Of a stretch of DNA of 64,000 bases, positions 34,862 through 46,897 are shown piece after piece. Below the pieces are notes generated by a model. That model did not search any database, was not told the DNA's origin, and was given only the letters and a program-made list of their open reading frames with translations. Location of the stretch: assembly GCF_014876185.1 (NCBI RefSeq), contig NZ_JADALJ010000001.1, positions 2,337,501 through 2,401,500 of the forward strand, given 5' to 3'. Position 1 is the first letter of the stretch, and every line of letters starts with the position of its first letter. This DNA is from Rufibacter sp. LB8 (GTDB lineage: Bacteria; Bacteroidota; Bacteroidia; Cytophagales; Hymenobacteraceae). A program made the translations under genes and the position numbers.

Positions 34862-34967
34862 CTTATCAAGAAAGACGGAGGGATTAGGCCCTATGATGTC
34901 TTAGCAACCCAATTCAGTTGGGTGCTACTTCCTACCTGAGGCCCTTGCGGCCGATGGGGAGATGAGT
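34862..34967 (+). ncRNA. SAM-I (S-box) riboswitch
   Basis: Core pieces in order: CTTATCAAGAAAGACGGAGG, GATTAGGCCCTATGATG, TTAGCAACC, the AATTCAGTTGGGTGCTACTTCC arm, TGAGGCCCTTGCGGCC and GGGGAGATGAG closing P1. These are the conserved kink-turn, SAM pocket and P1 elements of SAM-I. It binds S-adenosylmethionine and lowers expression of the downstream methionine gene. No strong T-run terminator is visible before the ATG at 35048, so control of translation is more likely (inference). Confidence 0.93.
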
Positions 34968-35047
34968 GCAGGCCTTGCCTTACCCTACCCTGCACCCTTC
35001 CTCCTGCCCTTTCCTGAGAAGCAACCCAACCCTTTTGGTTTGCAAAG

Positions 35048-38740
<3,693 letters not shown>

Positions 38741-38746
38741 GAATAC

Positions 38747-38785
38747 CTGTTTTCGGGCTCGTTTTCAGAAATGAGCCCGAAAACG
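38747..38785. repeat. Intergenic palindrome family, copy 19
   Basis: CTGTTTTCGGGCTCGTTTTC / AGAAATGAGCCCGAAAACG, 6 bp after the metH stop and within the 95-bp metH-metF gap. Confidence 0.92.
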
Positions 38786-38835
38786 CTACACCATCGGCCG
38801 CCGGCCAACCAAAGATTAACACCTGACAAACGTCA

Positions 38836-39789
38836 ATGAAAGTTACCCATCATCTACAGAACGCCACCAAGACCCTGTTCTCTTTTGAGATACTTCCGCC
38901 GGTGAAAGGCACCAGCATTCAGTCAATTTATGAAGGCATTGATCCTTTGATGGAGTTCAGGCCGCCGTTCATCAATGTGACCTATCACCGTGAGGAGTAC
39001 GTGTTCAAGGAGCGCGAGAACGGGTTGCTGGAGAAAATCACCATCCGGAAACGGCCGGGTACGGTGGGCATCTGCTCGGCCATCATGAACAAGTACCACG
39101 TAGACACGGTGCCGCACATTATCTGCGGGGGCTTCAGCCGGGAAGACACCGAGAACGCCTTGATGGACCTCAACTTCCTGGGCATCGACAACGTGCTTTT
39201 GCTGCGCGGCGATGTCGTGAAAACCGAGCCCGGGTTCCGGCCCCACAAAGACGGACATTTGCATGCTTCTGACTTGATCAAGCAGGTGGTACAGCTCAAC
39301 AAAGGCATTTATCTGGACGAGGAAATGGAAAACCCCGTGCCCACCGACTTCTGCATTGGCGTGGCCGGTTACCCTGAGAAACACATGGACGCACCCAACC
39401 TCAGCACTGACCTTAAGTATCTGAAACAGAAAGTGGAACTGGGCGCCGAGTACATCATCACGCAGATGTTCTTTGACAACAAGAAATTCTGTGACTTCGT
39501 GAAAGCCTGCCGCGCGGTGGGCATTACCGTGCCCATTATTCCGGGTTTGAAGCCGCTCACTACCCGCAACCAACTGAACGTGTTGCCCCGCTACTTTAAC
39601 ATTGACTTGCCGGAGGAACTGGTGAACGCCGTGGAGGCCGCCAAAACCCCGCAAGCCGTAAAACAGGTGGGCATTGAGTGGACTATTCAGCAGTGCAAAG
39701 AGCTGGTGGAGTTTGGCGTGCCGTGCCTGCACTTTTATACCATGAGTAAGTCTGAAGCCACTGCCGCCGTGGCCAGAGAAATATTCTAA
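38836..39789 (+). CDS. metF: Methylenetetrahydrofolate reductase
   Basis: Reduces 5,10-methylene-THF to 5-methyl-THF, the methyl donor for MetH, using FAD. 317 residues, the usual bacterial length. SFEILPPVKG (with the catalytic Glu), HIICGGFSREDTENALMDL, NVLLLRGD, GVAGYPEKH and AEYIITQMFFDN are classical MTHFR motifs. Ninety-five bp after metH on the same strand, so the SAM riboswitch may also govern it by read-through. Confidence 0.97.
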   Translation: MKVTHHLQNATKTLFSFEILPPVKGTSIQSIYEGIDPLMEFRPPFINVTYHREEYVFKERENGLLEKITIRKRPGTVGICSAIMNKYHVDTVPHIICGGFSREDTENALMDLNFLGIDNVLLLRGDVVKTEPGFRPHKDGHLHASDLIKQVVQLNKGIYLDEEMENPVPTDFCIGVAGYPEKHMDAPNLSTDLKYLKQKVELGAEYIITQMFFDNKKFCDFVKACRAVGITVPIIPGLKPLTTRNQLNVLPRYFNIDLPEELVNAVEAAKTPQAVKQVGIEWTIQQCKELVEFGVPCLHFYTMSKSEATAAVAREIF

Positions 39790-39791
39790 TT

Positions 39792-39832
39792 TCCGTTTTT
39801 GCCTTCGTTTCTGGAAATGAGCCCGAAAACGG
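39792..39832. repeat. Intergenic palindrome family, copy 20
   Basis: TTCCGTTTTTGCCTTCGTTTC / GGAAATGAGCCCGAAAACGGG, 2 bp after the metF stop. Confidence 0.9.
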
Positions 39833-39889
39833 GAAGTCCTTTTCATAAAGCTGTTCAACAATTTCCTGCTTCAAGTTAAAAACTTGCGA

Positions 39890-39944
39890 CAGAGAAATGA
39901 GTGAGAACCGTAGCGTCATTTCTCTGAAACTACGCTACGGTTCT
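39890..39944. repeat. Two interleaved inverted repeats (pseudoknot topology)
   Basis: Arm A CAGAGAAATGA (39890-39900), arm B AGAACCGTAGCGT (39904-39916), arm A' (39916-39926) and arm B' (39932-39944). Both pairs are perfect and their order is A-B-A'-B', so the two hairpins are either mutually exclusive or form a pseudoknot. Lies between convergent genes, with palindrome copies 20 and 21 on either side. Confidence 0.7.
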
Positions 39945-39950
39945 GAATTG

Positions 39951-39989
39951 CGTTTTCGGGCTCGTTTCTGGAAATGAGGCCTAAAACGG
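39951..39989. repeat. Intergenic palindrome family, copy 21
   Basis: GCGTTTTCGGGCTCGTTTC / GGAAATGAGGCCTAAAACGG, 9 bp past the deacylase stop (reverse strand). Confidence 0.9.
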
Positions 39990-39998
39990 AAATTTCAC

Positions 39999-40937
39999 CT
40001 AATACCCAATGTGGAGAATGGCATCGCCTTGGTTGACCACGGGCATGTTGTTCACGCCAACCACGTAGCCGCTCACGGGAGAGATGATGGGGTGACTGGC
40101 GTAGCCGTAAGGGTCTGCCACGGTGCCTACCTGTTGCCCGCGGCTCACGGCCTGGCCGTTGCGCACGAAGCTTCGGAACAAACCCGCCCTGAGGGCTCTA
40201 ATCCAGGTATCACGTAGGCAGATGATGGATTTCTGCGAGGGCGGCGTGGAGGAATTTATGATGCCCAAGTGGTGCATGACCCGGCAGGTGCCCTCTATGG
40301 CGATGTTGATGCCCGGCTCGTCAAACCGTAAAGATTCGCCGGTTTCATACACAATAATGGACTTGCCGTATTTGGCGGCTTCTTTGCGCAGGGAACCCGG
40401 CCGTAGTTTGGAATTGAGAATGAACGGTGCGGCAAACGCGTGGGCCAGCTCTGGGTTGCCGGGCGTCTCCAGAATGCAGCGTATCTGCGGAAAATTAGAC
40501 TTGCTTCGGCCGCCGGTGTGGTAATCAATTCCTACGTCTACCAGCGGCAGAATTTCCTTGGTGAACCGAGCGGCCACGCGGCTGGCCAGTGAGCCTTTGG
40601 CGTTGCCCGGGAAACTGCGGTTCACGTCTTTGCCGTCGGGCACCTCACGGGAGAAGTTCAGGAATCCGTAGATATTGAGGATGGGAATGGCCAGAATGGT
40701 GCCCCGCTGCGGGTGGAGCATGTTGCGCCTGATCATGCGCCTAATGGTTTCCACGCCGTTCACCTCGTCGCCGTGCAGGCCGGCCATGAGCAGCAGCACC
40801 GGCCCCGGCTCTTCGGCCCTGAACACGTGAATGGGAATGTCAATCTCGGTGCCGCTGGGCAGCCGCGAGATGTTCAGTCTAATCAATTTTCTGTCTCCCG
40901 GGTAGATGGGAATGTCATTGATGATCATCTCCTCCAT
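39999..40937 (-). CDS. AstE/AspA-like zinc deacylase linked to RimK
   Basis: 312-residue member of the succinylglutamate desuccinylase/aspartoacylase family (M14-like zinc hydrolases). The zinc site shows [15 protein letters not shown] (His and Glu) and [10 protein letters not shown] (His); IVYETGES likely holds the catalytic Glu region. A C-terminal beta-barrel (about 240-312) resembles the usual lid domain. It probably removes an acyl or amino acid group from an amine; the substrate is unknown. Start overlaps the rimK end by 23 bp, a tight functional link. Confidence 0.88.
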   Translation of the reverse strand: MEEMIINDIPIYPGDRKLIRLNISRLPSGTEIDIPIHVFRAEEPGPVLLLMAGLHGDEVNGVETIRRMIRRNMLHPQRGTILAIPILNIYGFLNFSREVPDGKDVNRSFPGNAKGSLASRVAARFTKEILPLVDVGIDYHTGGRSKSNFPQIRCILETPGNPELAHAFAAPFILNSKLRPGSLRKEAAKYGKSIIVYETGESLRFDEPGINIAIEGTCRVMHHLGIINSSTPPSQKSIICLRDTWIRALRAGLFRSFVRNGQAVSRGQQVGTVADPYGYASHPIISPVSGYVVGVNNMPVVNQGDAILHIGY

Positions 40938-41850
40938 CTGGGGTCGTTTTTTTCTTGGTCTTCTTGCTTTTGGCCTTCGTCACCAACAATTCAGTGAATT
41001 CTATAATCTTACCGGCAATGTCTTTTTGGGTGGCTTTCTCAATGCCTTCCAGGCCGGGACTGGAGTTCACTTCCAGAATGAGCGGGCCGCGCTTGGATTG
41101 CAGCATGTCTACGCCGGCCACGTCTAAGCCCAGAGATTTGGCAGCCATCAAAGCGGCGGCTTTCTCGGCGCGGCTGAGTTTAATCAGGCTGGCACTGCCG
41201 CCGCGGTGTAGGTTAGACCTGAACTCACCTTCTTTGCCCTGCCGTTTCATGGCGCCCACCACCTCGCCGTTCACCACAAACACGCGTATGTCGGCGCCCT
41301 TGCTTTCGGCAATGAATTCCTGCACAATAATGCGGGCCTTGAGGTTGTGGAAGGCTTCAATCACAGACTCGGCGGCTTTCTGGGTTTCGGCTAAGACTAC
41401 GCCCAGCCCCTGGGTTCCTTCCAGCAGTTTAATCACCAACGGCGCGCCCCCAACTTCATGGATCAGTTCTTTAACTTGTTTAGAATAGTTGGTGAAGGCA
41501 GTTTTAGGCATTCCCAGTCCTGCACGCGCCATAATCTGCAGGCTGCGCAGTTTGTCTCTGGACCGAACAATGGACTGGCTGGCCACCACGCTTTTCACCT
41601 TCATCATCTCAAACTGGCGCACCACGGCCGTGCCGTAAAACGTAACGGATGCCCCAATTCTAGGAATGACCGCGTCTATGCCGGTGAGCAGTTCGCCTTT
41701 GTAGAGAATGTGTGGGTCGCCTTTCTCCATGACCAGGTCACAGCGCAGGTGGTCCAGTACCACGGCCTCGTGGCCCCGCTGTTGGGCGGCCTCCACCAGG
41801 CGGCGGGTAGAATATAACTTAGGATCCCGGGAGAGAATCGCGATTTTCAT
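40915..41850 (-). CDS. rimK: RimK-type ATP-grasp glutamate ligase
   Basis: Adds glutamates to the C-terminus of ribosomal protein S6 or a related acceptor using ATP. 311 residues. The N-terminus [36 protein letters not shown], the ATP-grasp lysine/phosphate strands ([20 protein letters not shown]), [17 protein letters not shown] and [14 protein letters not shown] (Mg-binding Glu and Asn) are classical. The C-terminus is lysine-rich ([10 protein letters not shown]). The ATG at 41850 overlaps the stop of the upstream gene (ATGA). Confidence 0.94.
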   Translation of the reverse strand: MKIAILSRDPKLYSTRRLVEAAQQRGHEAVVLDHLRCDLVMEKGDPHILYKGELLTGIDAVIPRIGASVTFYGTAVVRQFEMMKVKSVVASQSIVRSRDKLRSLQIMARAGLGMPKTAFTNYSKQVKELIHEVGGAPLVIKLLEGTQGLGVVLAETQKAAESVIEAFHNLKARIIVQEFIAESKGADIRVFVVNGEVVGAMKRQGKEGEFRSNLHRGGSASLIKLSRAEKAAALMAAKSLGLDVAGVDMLQSKRGPLILEVNSSPGLEGIEKATQKDIAGKIIEFTELLVTKAKSKKTKKKTTPDGGDDHQ

Positions 41851-42341
41851 AAAGGGGAGTTCTTGGGTGTGGTACGCTTTTTCTTCTGGGATTTGTTCTT
41901 GGCCTTCAACGACAGGTATTTCTTGGCCACGTCTACCACAAACCGCTTCCGGAGCAGCGTGCGGCCTAACAAGACGGGGTATTTGAGGTCGCTTCGGTCT
42001 GAAAGCGAGAATTCTGTCTCCACTTCCTGCCCATGAATGATGATGGTTGTACGGATAACATAGCGCTCCTGCACATCGCCAAACGAACTTTTTACGCACC
42101 GCAAGTCAAAATCTGTGAACTCAAACGCTTTATGGTTGTAGGCCGGATTATTGGGGTGCAGCAACTCAAAATGGATAGCGCGCTGACCGTCAGGCAGATT
42201 AACTTCTTTGATGTTGTCACAGTGAATGGCCGAGGTGTACGCGCCCGTGTCTATCTTCGCCTCAATCTCAAACAATTCCAGGCCGGGGAAATCAACTATC
42301 TCCCGCCGGCCAATGGTTTTCTTTTCTATCACTTCCTTCAT
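41847..42341 (-). CDS. RimK-associated retropepsin-like / ATP-dependent zinc protease family protein
   Basis: 164 residues. Contains [34 protein letters not shown], with the DTGA(Y/F)TSA aspartic-protease-like motif of the PF05618 family (often named ATP-dependent zinc protease; RimB in Pseudomonas), and [18 protein letters not shown] at the second retropepsin-like turn. First of three coupled genes (then rimK and a deacylase). Start at [13 protein letters not shown], 42341; a longer reading would cross palindrome copy 22. Confidence 0.88.
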   Translation of the reverse strand: MKEVIEKKTIGRREIVDFPGLELFEIEAKIDTGAYTSAIHCDNIKEVNLPDGQRAIHFELLHPNNPAYNHKAFEFTDFDLRCVKSSFGDVQERYVIRTTIIIHGQEVETEFSLSDRSDLKYPVLLGRTLLRKRFVVDVAKKYLSLKAKNKSQKKKRTTPKNSPL

Positions 42342-42369
42342 ACAGTGCGCATTGGTAAGGAAAGGGGTT

Positions 42370-42409
42370 GCGTTTTCGGGCTCAATTCTGGAAATGAAGC
42401 CGAAAACTG
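42370..42409. repeat. Intergenic palindrome family, copy 22
   Basis: GCGTTTTCGGGCTCAATTC / GGAAATGAAGCCGAAAACTG, 29 bp before the start of the RimK-operon protease. Confidence 0.85.
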
Positions 42410-42466
42410 AAATGGGTTGGTTTTTGAAAAAGAGTGTTAAGGCAGCGTTTAAGTAATATGCTTGTT

Positions 42467-43015
42467 TTACCGGTTCGCTTCTAATTTTTCTCTTTTCTTT
42501 TCTAATAATACTGAATAGGGATGATACTCCCACTTGTCTCTATTTTTATTATATACTAATCTCCCGTCTGGTATATAACCCATCGTGCCGCCACAGCCAT
42601 AAGCCATATTAATGCTCTTTGTAATAACCCTGCCTTTGTGAATTTTGAATACTCTTTCTATTGTTACGCCCCATCCAACAATAACTAAATCCAAAGTATC
42701 TGGACTAATTTTTTTTAACGATATTTTATTTAATCTTCCGCTTTTCCCCTTCGTGCTTTCAATAATATTTAGACCTGCTTCTTCAGTCACAGGCTTAAGG
42801 GTGAAGTTTGGGTACCTTAGTCTCAAACCATTCGGTAGGCTATCGCTCAATAGTAAATTTTCTTGAGAAGTCTTATTGAAGAGACCTCGCGAGTAATAGT
42901 CACTAATTACTGAGTCATAAAAGTTTAATAACTCAATTCTATTTAGCTCTTGTCCATAGCCAAATCGGCAAACAATCATTAGAACAGCTAATAAAAGTAT
43001 CTTATACATTTTCAT
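42467..43015 (-). CDS. Hypothetical secreted protein
   Basis: 182 residues with a signal peptide (YKILLLAVLMIVCRFGYGQ). No recognised domain. Middle segments are SGRLNKISLKKISPDTLDLV and a Gly/Cys-containing loop MAYGCGGTMGYIPDGRLVYN, with a charged C-terminus. Clearly more AT-rich than the rimK operon beside it, so possibly acquired. No operon partner is apparent. Confidence 0.7.
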   Translation of the reverse strand: MKMYKILLLAVLMIVCRFGYGQELNRIELLNFYDSVISDYYSRGLFNKTSQENLLLSDSLPNGLRLRYPNFTLKPVTEEAGLNIIESTKGKSGRLNKISLKKISPDTLDLVIVGWGVTIERVFKIHKGRVITKSINMAYGCGGTMGYIPDGRLVYNKNRDKWEYHPYSVLLEKKREKLEANR

Positions 43016-43095
43016 ACTTTTACAATTATAGGCTGAATACTTATCCGCTCTTTACACTTATGCTAAGTCGAAGGATGCACTATAGGCAAAGACGT

Positions 43096-43470
43096 CTACT
43101 TTTTCAATCTGCCTACAATCCACTTTTGTATTTCGTCAAAAGAAGATTTTCCGCTGGCAATAGAGATCACAAATTGGTATTTGTCTTCTTCCTCCGCTAG
43201 AATATCTTGACCGGATTGCAAGAGCAGAAGACGCATCAAGACATAGCCCGTCCGCTTATTTCCATCTACAAACGGATGGTTGATCAATAGGCTTTCTATG
43301 ATGGCCGCGGATTTGTCTGCAGGCTCTGGGTAAAGTTCCTGCTGGTCAAAAGTGGCAAACGGACGGTTGAGTGCTGCATCTAACGCGCCTGCATCTCTAA
43401 CTCCTGTTGCCCCGCCAAACTGTTCAATTAAAAGCTGATGTATTTTCTCAACTTCCTGCAAAGTAATCAT
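43096..43470 (-). CDS. doc: Doc-type Fic-domain toxin
   Basis: 124 residues with the Fic core HPFVDGNKRTGYVLMRLLL, the Doc variant of the HxFxxGNxR motif. Doc proteins inactivate EF-Tu by phosphorylation. N-terminus VEKIHQLLIEQFGGATGVRD and DAALNRPFATF are typical of the Doc/death-on-curing group. It overlaps the preceding small antitoxin gene by 4 bp, the standard toxin-antitoxin arrangement. Confidence 0.9.
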   Translation of the reverse strand: MITLQEVEKIHQLLIEQFGGATGVRDAGALDAALNRPFATFDQQELYPEPADKSAAIIESLLINHPFVDGNKRTGYVLMRLLLLQSGQDILAEEEDKYQFVISIASGKSSFDEIQKWIVGRLKK

Positions 43471-43655
43471 TGGGCAAGCCTTTGCAGAAGATTGCGATCT
43501 TCTGACAGTATTTTCTTTAAGTGTTGTGCATTGGAAAATCCAGCCCCTGACTTTTTCTGGACTTCCTTCAAATACAAGAGTACATCTTCCAGCAGGTTTT
43601 CCGGAACGGTTTCCAATACTTTCTGAATCTCTATTTTAAGGTCTTTGGCTGTCAT
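43467..43655 (-). CDS. Antitoxin of the Doc module
   Basis: 62 residues (MTAKDLKIEIQKVLETVPEN, ending DRNLLQRLAQ), mostly helical with acidic and basic patches, translated just before and overlapping doc. I do not recognise a specific antitoxin family; the call rests on size, order and overlap. Confidence 0.75.
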   Translation of the reverse strand: MTAKDLKIEIQKVLETVPENLLEDVLLYLKEVQKKSGAGFSNAQHLKKILSEDRNLLQRLAQ

Positions 43656-43728
43656 ATGATTAACTAAAAGTTACTTAAAGAACTTACGAAGCCAAACTGC
43701 CTTCGTTGATTCTTATAAGGTTGAATGC

Positions 43729-43926
43729 CTAAATACTAAACCGTTCCTTGCATTCATGCAACGTGGTAACGGTAGTGCAGCCGGCAGCGTCTGTTGTGGT
43801 TGTGGTGGTGGAAGAACATTCTTGGTGGTCATTGGCCTGTACAATGAAAAAGAAACCAACTACCGCTGCCAGCACAAGGGCAGAAAGCAAGAACAAGACA
43901 GAATAGGCTTTGGAAGTCTGGGGCAT
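43729..43926 (-). CDS. Small single-pass membrane protein with Thr-rich tail
   Basis: 65 residues: MPQTSKAYSVLFLLSALVL begins a membrane helix ending VVGFFFIVQAN, then ECSSTTTTTTDAAGCTTVTTLHECKERFSI with three Cys. The tail may be periplasmic with a disulphide. Function unknown. An ATG 30 bp upstream is possible; codon use looks like the surrounding genome. Confidence 0.65.
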   Translation of the reverse strand: MPQTSKAYSVLFLLSALVLAAVVGFFFIVQANDHQECSSTTTTTTDAAGCTTVTTLHECKERFSI

Positions 43927-43994
43927 ATCAAAAAAATTAGGGCTCCTATTTAGCAAGGAAGCCCCAATTTGGAAAAAAGAACGCAGATTAGAAA

Positions 43995-45197
43995 TTACTT
44001 TTTGCCAGTGTAGGTGATGCGGTAAATGGCGTCGTTCATGTCATCTGAGACCAGCAGCGAGCCGTCTGGCATCACTTCCACGTCTACTGGTCGGCCCCAC
44101 TCCTTGCCGTTCTGCAGCCAACCAGCGGCAAACGGCACAAAACTTCCTTTGCCCTGGGCATCTTCGCGGTACAGGCTCACGCGGTAGCCAATCTTCTCAG
44201 TGCGGTTCCAGGAGCCGTGCTCGGCAATGAAAATCTGGTTTTTGTAATTGGCCGGGAACATGCTGCCGGTGTAAAACTCCATGCCCAGCGTGCCGCCATG
44301 CGGATTCAGTTTTTGCACGGGCGCGGTGTAGTCTGCGCAGTTCTTGCCTTTGCCAAACTCGGGGTCAAGCGTCTCGCCGGCGTGGCAGAACGGGTACCCG
44401 AAGTGCATGCCTTTGCGCGGCGCTTTGTTCAGTTCATCTGGGGGCATATTATCGCCCATCAAGTCACGGCCATTGTCGGTGAACCAGAGTTCTTTGGTGG
44501 TGGGGTGCCAGTCAAAACCAACAGTATTCCGCACGCCGCTGGCGAAGACTTCAAAGCCCGAACCGTCTGGGTTCATGCGGTTGATGGCAGCGTATACCGG
44601 TTTCTCTGAAAGGCAGATGTTGCAGGGCGCGCCCACCGGCACATACAATTTATCATCTGGCCCGAAGGCGATGTATTTCCAGCCGTGGTGTTCCTCGGTG
44701 GGCAGTTTATCATACACCACCACCGGTTTGGGCACGCTTTTTAGGTTCTCGGCAATGTTGTCATACCGCGTGATTCGGCTGATTTCTGCTACATACAAAG
44801 AACCGTTCCTAAGCGCCACGCCGTTGGGCATGTTCAGACCTTTGGCCAGGGTAATTACTTCATCTACTTTCCCGTCTTTGTTTTTGTCTGGGAGCGCGTA
44901 CACGTTGCCTTCTCGGCGGGTACCCACGTAGAGCGTGCCGTCGGGACCCAAGGCCATGGAGCGGGCGTTGACCACGTTGCGGGCGTAATAGCTGATTTCA
45001 AAACCGTCTGGCAAGGTGATGTTGGCTAGGTTGCCGTCGGTGGCCGGGCTTTCGGTGACTTCCTCAGAGAGCGTGTCTTTGGCGGCGGTGGACGTGCGCT
45101 CGCCTTTGTCATCAGCATTGGGCTTGTCTGAATTGGAAGAACAGGCCATCATACTTGCCAAGGTTCCTACCAGCAAAAATTGTTTATAATTTATCAT
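43995..45197 (-). CDS. PQQ-dependent sugar dehydrogenase-like lipoprotein (sorbosone dehydrogenase family)
   Basis: 400 residues. N-terminal lipoprotein-like signal (FLLVGTLASMMAC) and a disordered linker precede a six-bladed propeller (about 60-400) with ITLPDGFEISYYARNVVNARSMALGPDG, LYVGTRREGNVYAL, GLNMPNGVALRNGSLYVAE, HHGWKYIAFGPDDKLYVPVGAPCN and FIAEHGSWNRTEKIGYRV. The family oxidises sugars with PQQ in the periplasm; no PQQ biosynthesis genes are in view, so catalytic activity is inference. Confidence 0.88.
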   Translation of the reverse strand: MINYKQFLLVGTLASMMACSSNSDKPNADDKGERTSTAAKDTLSEEVTESPATDGNLANITLPDGFEISYYARNVVNARSMALGPDGTLYVGTRREGNVYALPDKNKDGKVDEVITLAKGLNMPNGVALRNGSLYVAEISRITRYDNIAENLKSVPKPVVVYDKLPTEEHHGWKYIAFGPDDKLYVPVGAPCNICLSEKPVYAAINRMNPDGSGFEVFASGVRNTVGFDWHPTTKELWFTDNGRDLMGDNMPPDELNKAPRKGMHFGYPFCHAGETLDPEFGKGKNCADYTAPVQKLNPHGGTLGMEFYTGSMFPANYKNQIFIAEHGSWNRTEKIGYRVSLYREDAQGKGSFVPFAAGWLQNGKEWGRPVDVEVMPDGSLLVSDDMNDAIYRITYTGKK

Positions 45198-45323
45198 CGT
45201 GGTTTAAATAAAAATCAAATTAAACTAGTTTAAGTGCCATTTTATAATATTTCAATTCCGCTACAATTTCATACAGGCATTACAATTAATTCTAAGCAAA
45301 ATACAGCCTCACGCTTTTCAAAC

Positions 45324-45362
45324 AAAATATATTGATGACAATATATATTTTATAAAATATAT
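45324..45362. promoter_or_regulatory. AT-rich palindrome cluster in a divergent promoter
   Basis: AAAATATATTG...CAATATATATTTT (45324-45351) overlaps a perfect 20-bp palindrome ATATATTTTATAAAATATAT (45343-45362). It lies in the unusually AT-rich spacer between the sugar dehydrogenase-like gene and a small membrane-protein gene, where an operator or promoter would be expected. Confidence 0.45.
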
Positions 45363-45424
45363 CTTTTACATTATACACGCAAAGGATGAAATTTCTATAA
45401 TCCCCCAATTATACAATTAAACCC

Positions 45425-45613
45425 ATGATAGGTCAAAAATTAGGCATTGTCTTCAAACTGTTTGTGTATTCATTTGCGTTCCCGGCTATGATTATATCTT
45501 TTGTGCATTATGACTACTTGGGTTTACCGGCAAATGTTTTCATATGGCTCTGCCTTATGGCTTCGGCATTTTATGAAATGACGCTTATTAAAAAAGCTAT
45601 TGCCGCTTATTAA
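45425..45613 (+). CDS. Small two-helix membrane protein
   Basis: 62 residues with two hydrophobic helices (IVFKLFVYSFAFPAMIISFV and VFIWLCLMASAFYEMTLI) and a short basic end. No family recognised. The upstream region is very AT-rich, and the gene ends 8 bp from the convergent hydrolase stop. Confidence 0.6.
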   Translation: MIGQKLGIVFKLFVYSFAFPAMIISFVHYDYLGLPANVFIWLCLMASAFYEMTLIKKAIAAY

Positions 45614-45621
45614 TACTAGCA

Positions 45622-46425
45622 TTACTTAGTATCTCCTTTCCTGATATGCTGCGCCACCGAATACAGCAGGTTGGTGTGACCGGTCTGCAGCACTACCAGT
45701 TTATGGTTCTTGAGGGCGTTCAAAAACGTCTGCAATCGCTGCTGCGAGATAATCTGGTCATACTTGCCCAGGAAAACGGTGACCTCAATATGGCTTTGGT
45801 TCAGAATCTTGGCGATGTGCCGCGTGTCAAAGGTGAGGTGGCTGAACCCGATCCAGCTGCGGTACACGCGCAGGCGCTTCTGTGGCGAGTCCATCTGCCA
45901 CTGCGCAAACTTGACCACCCCAGACGCTACCCACCGCTTGCGCTCCAGCCAGTTCAAGGTCTTGAAAAACGGACTGGGGCGCAGCACAATGCGTTTGAAC
46001 AGGCCCTGTAACCAGCCGGGGTACGTAGCCAGGTTGTAGAGCATATGCGTTTTAATGCCGTCTGGGGCTATGAGATACAATTCCTGAATCTTAGGGTGGA
46101 ACTTCTCCAGCACGGCCAACGCAAACTTGCCGCCCATGCTGAACGCCATCACGGAGAACGTGTCTATCTTCTCTTTCTCCAGCAGGTGCTGAATGAACTC
46201 CTGCAGTTTTTTCTTGGAGAGCGGTTGGTCTGCCTTGCTGAGGGTACTCTTGCCATGGAAGAACAGATCAATGGCATACACCGTGTAACCGGGTTGCAGC
46301 GTGCGCGCCATGGCGTCATAATAGCCACTCTCCTGCCCGTACCCATGAAACGCCAGCAAGGCCTTGGGTCCGTGGCCCAGCGTGCGGTAATGCAGCTTAG
46401 ATGATTTGAGTTGAAGGATGGGCAC
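45622..46425 (-). CDS. Alpha/beta hydrolase
   Basis: 267 residues. The oxyanion region is LAFHGYGQESGYYDAMARTL, the nucleophile elbow SVMAFSMGGKFALA (Ser in FSMGG), the acid likely in VFLGKYDQIIS, and the catalytic His in VLQTGHTNLL. It has no signal peptide, so is probably cytosolic. The substrate cannot be told. Convergent with the small membrane gene. Confidence 0.88.
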   Translation of the reverse strand: MPILQLKSSKLHYRTLGHGPKALLAFHGYGQESGYYDAMARTLQPGYTVYAIDLFFHGKSTLSKADQPLSKKKLQEFIQHLLEKEKIDTFSVMAFSMGGKFALAVLEKFHPKIQELYLIAPDGIKTHMLYNLATYPGWLQGLFKRIVLRPSPFFKTLNWLERKRWVASGVVKFAQWQMDSPQKRLRVYRSWIGFSHLTFDTRHIAKILNQSHIEVTVFLGKYDQIISQQRLQTFLNALKNHKLVVLQTGHTNLLYSVAQHIRKGDTK

Positions 46426-46479
46426 AGCGCAGCGGTGTTGGTACAGGTTGGTCTTTTACGGAAAAACACGTTCGGTAAG

Positions 46480-46516
46480 TCCGTTTTAGGGCTCTATTTT
46501 TCAAATGAAGCCCAAA
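46480..46516. repeat. Intergenic palindrome family, copy 23
   Basis: CCGTTTTAGGGCTCTATTTT / TCAAATGAAGCCCAAAC, diverged and with a shortened right arm. Confidence 0.7.
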
Positions 46517-46562
46517 CCAGAAAACCCGACAGTAGACCAAAGGTAAGAAAGCGAAGGCACTT

Positions 46563-46602
46563 TCCGTTTTCGGGCTCATTTCTGGAAACGGGCCCGAAAA
46601 CG
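46563..46602. repeat. Intergenic palindrome family, copy 24
   Basis: TCCGTTTTCGGGCTCATTTCTG / GAAACGGGCCCGAAAACGG. The 46426-46897 spacer holds copies 23 and 24 and no convincing gene. Confidence 0.92.
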
Positions 46603-46897
46603 GACTTAGCTCTTAACCGCCAGAATGCCACCTGCTGCCCCCTGACGCAGCCTTTTGAAAGGCAAGCAAAAGACCATTACCGCCAGGGGCCGCCGCCAGG
46701 AATATACCTAGGATACGGCTCGTTTAAAATGTACCTTTACTAGACACCAATCTCTGAGAGGAACCTAACCCATCTTACCTCTCCTTTTTGACGTTCCCTT
46801 ACCGCTTCTGTTTTCCCTCCTTCAGAAAACATTCTTTCACCACCCATACGGGCTGGGCCTGTTGGGCCTTGCCTCCACTTTTTTTAGCCTGTTATTT

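Noticed and set aside
46605-46743. Open frame ending RQGPPPGIYLGYGSFKMYLY upstream of kaiC
   Set aside because: No start codon after palindrome copy 24; the longer reading depends on translating the palindrome.
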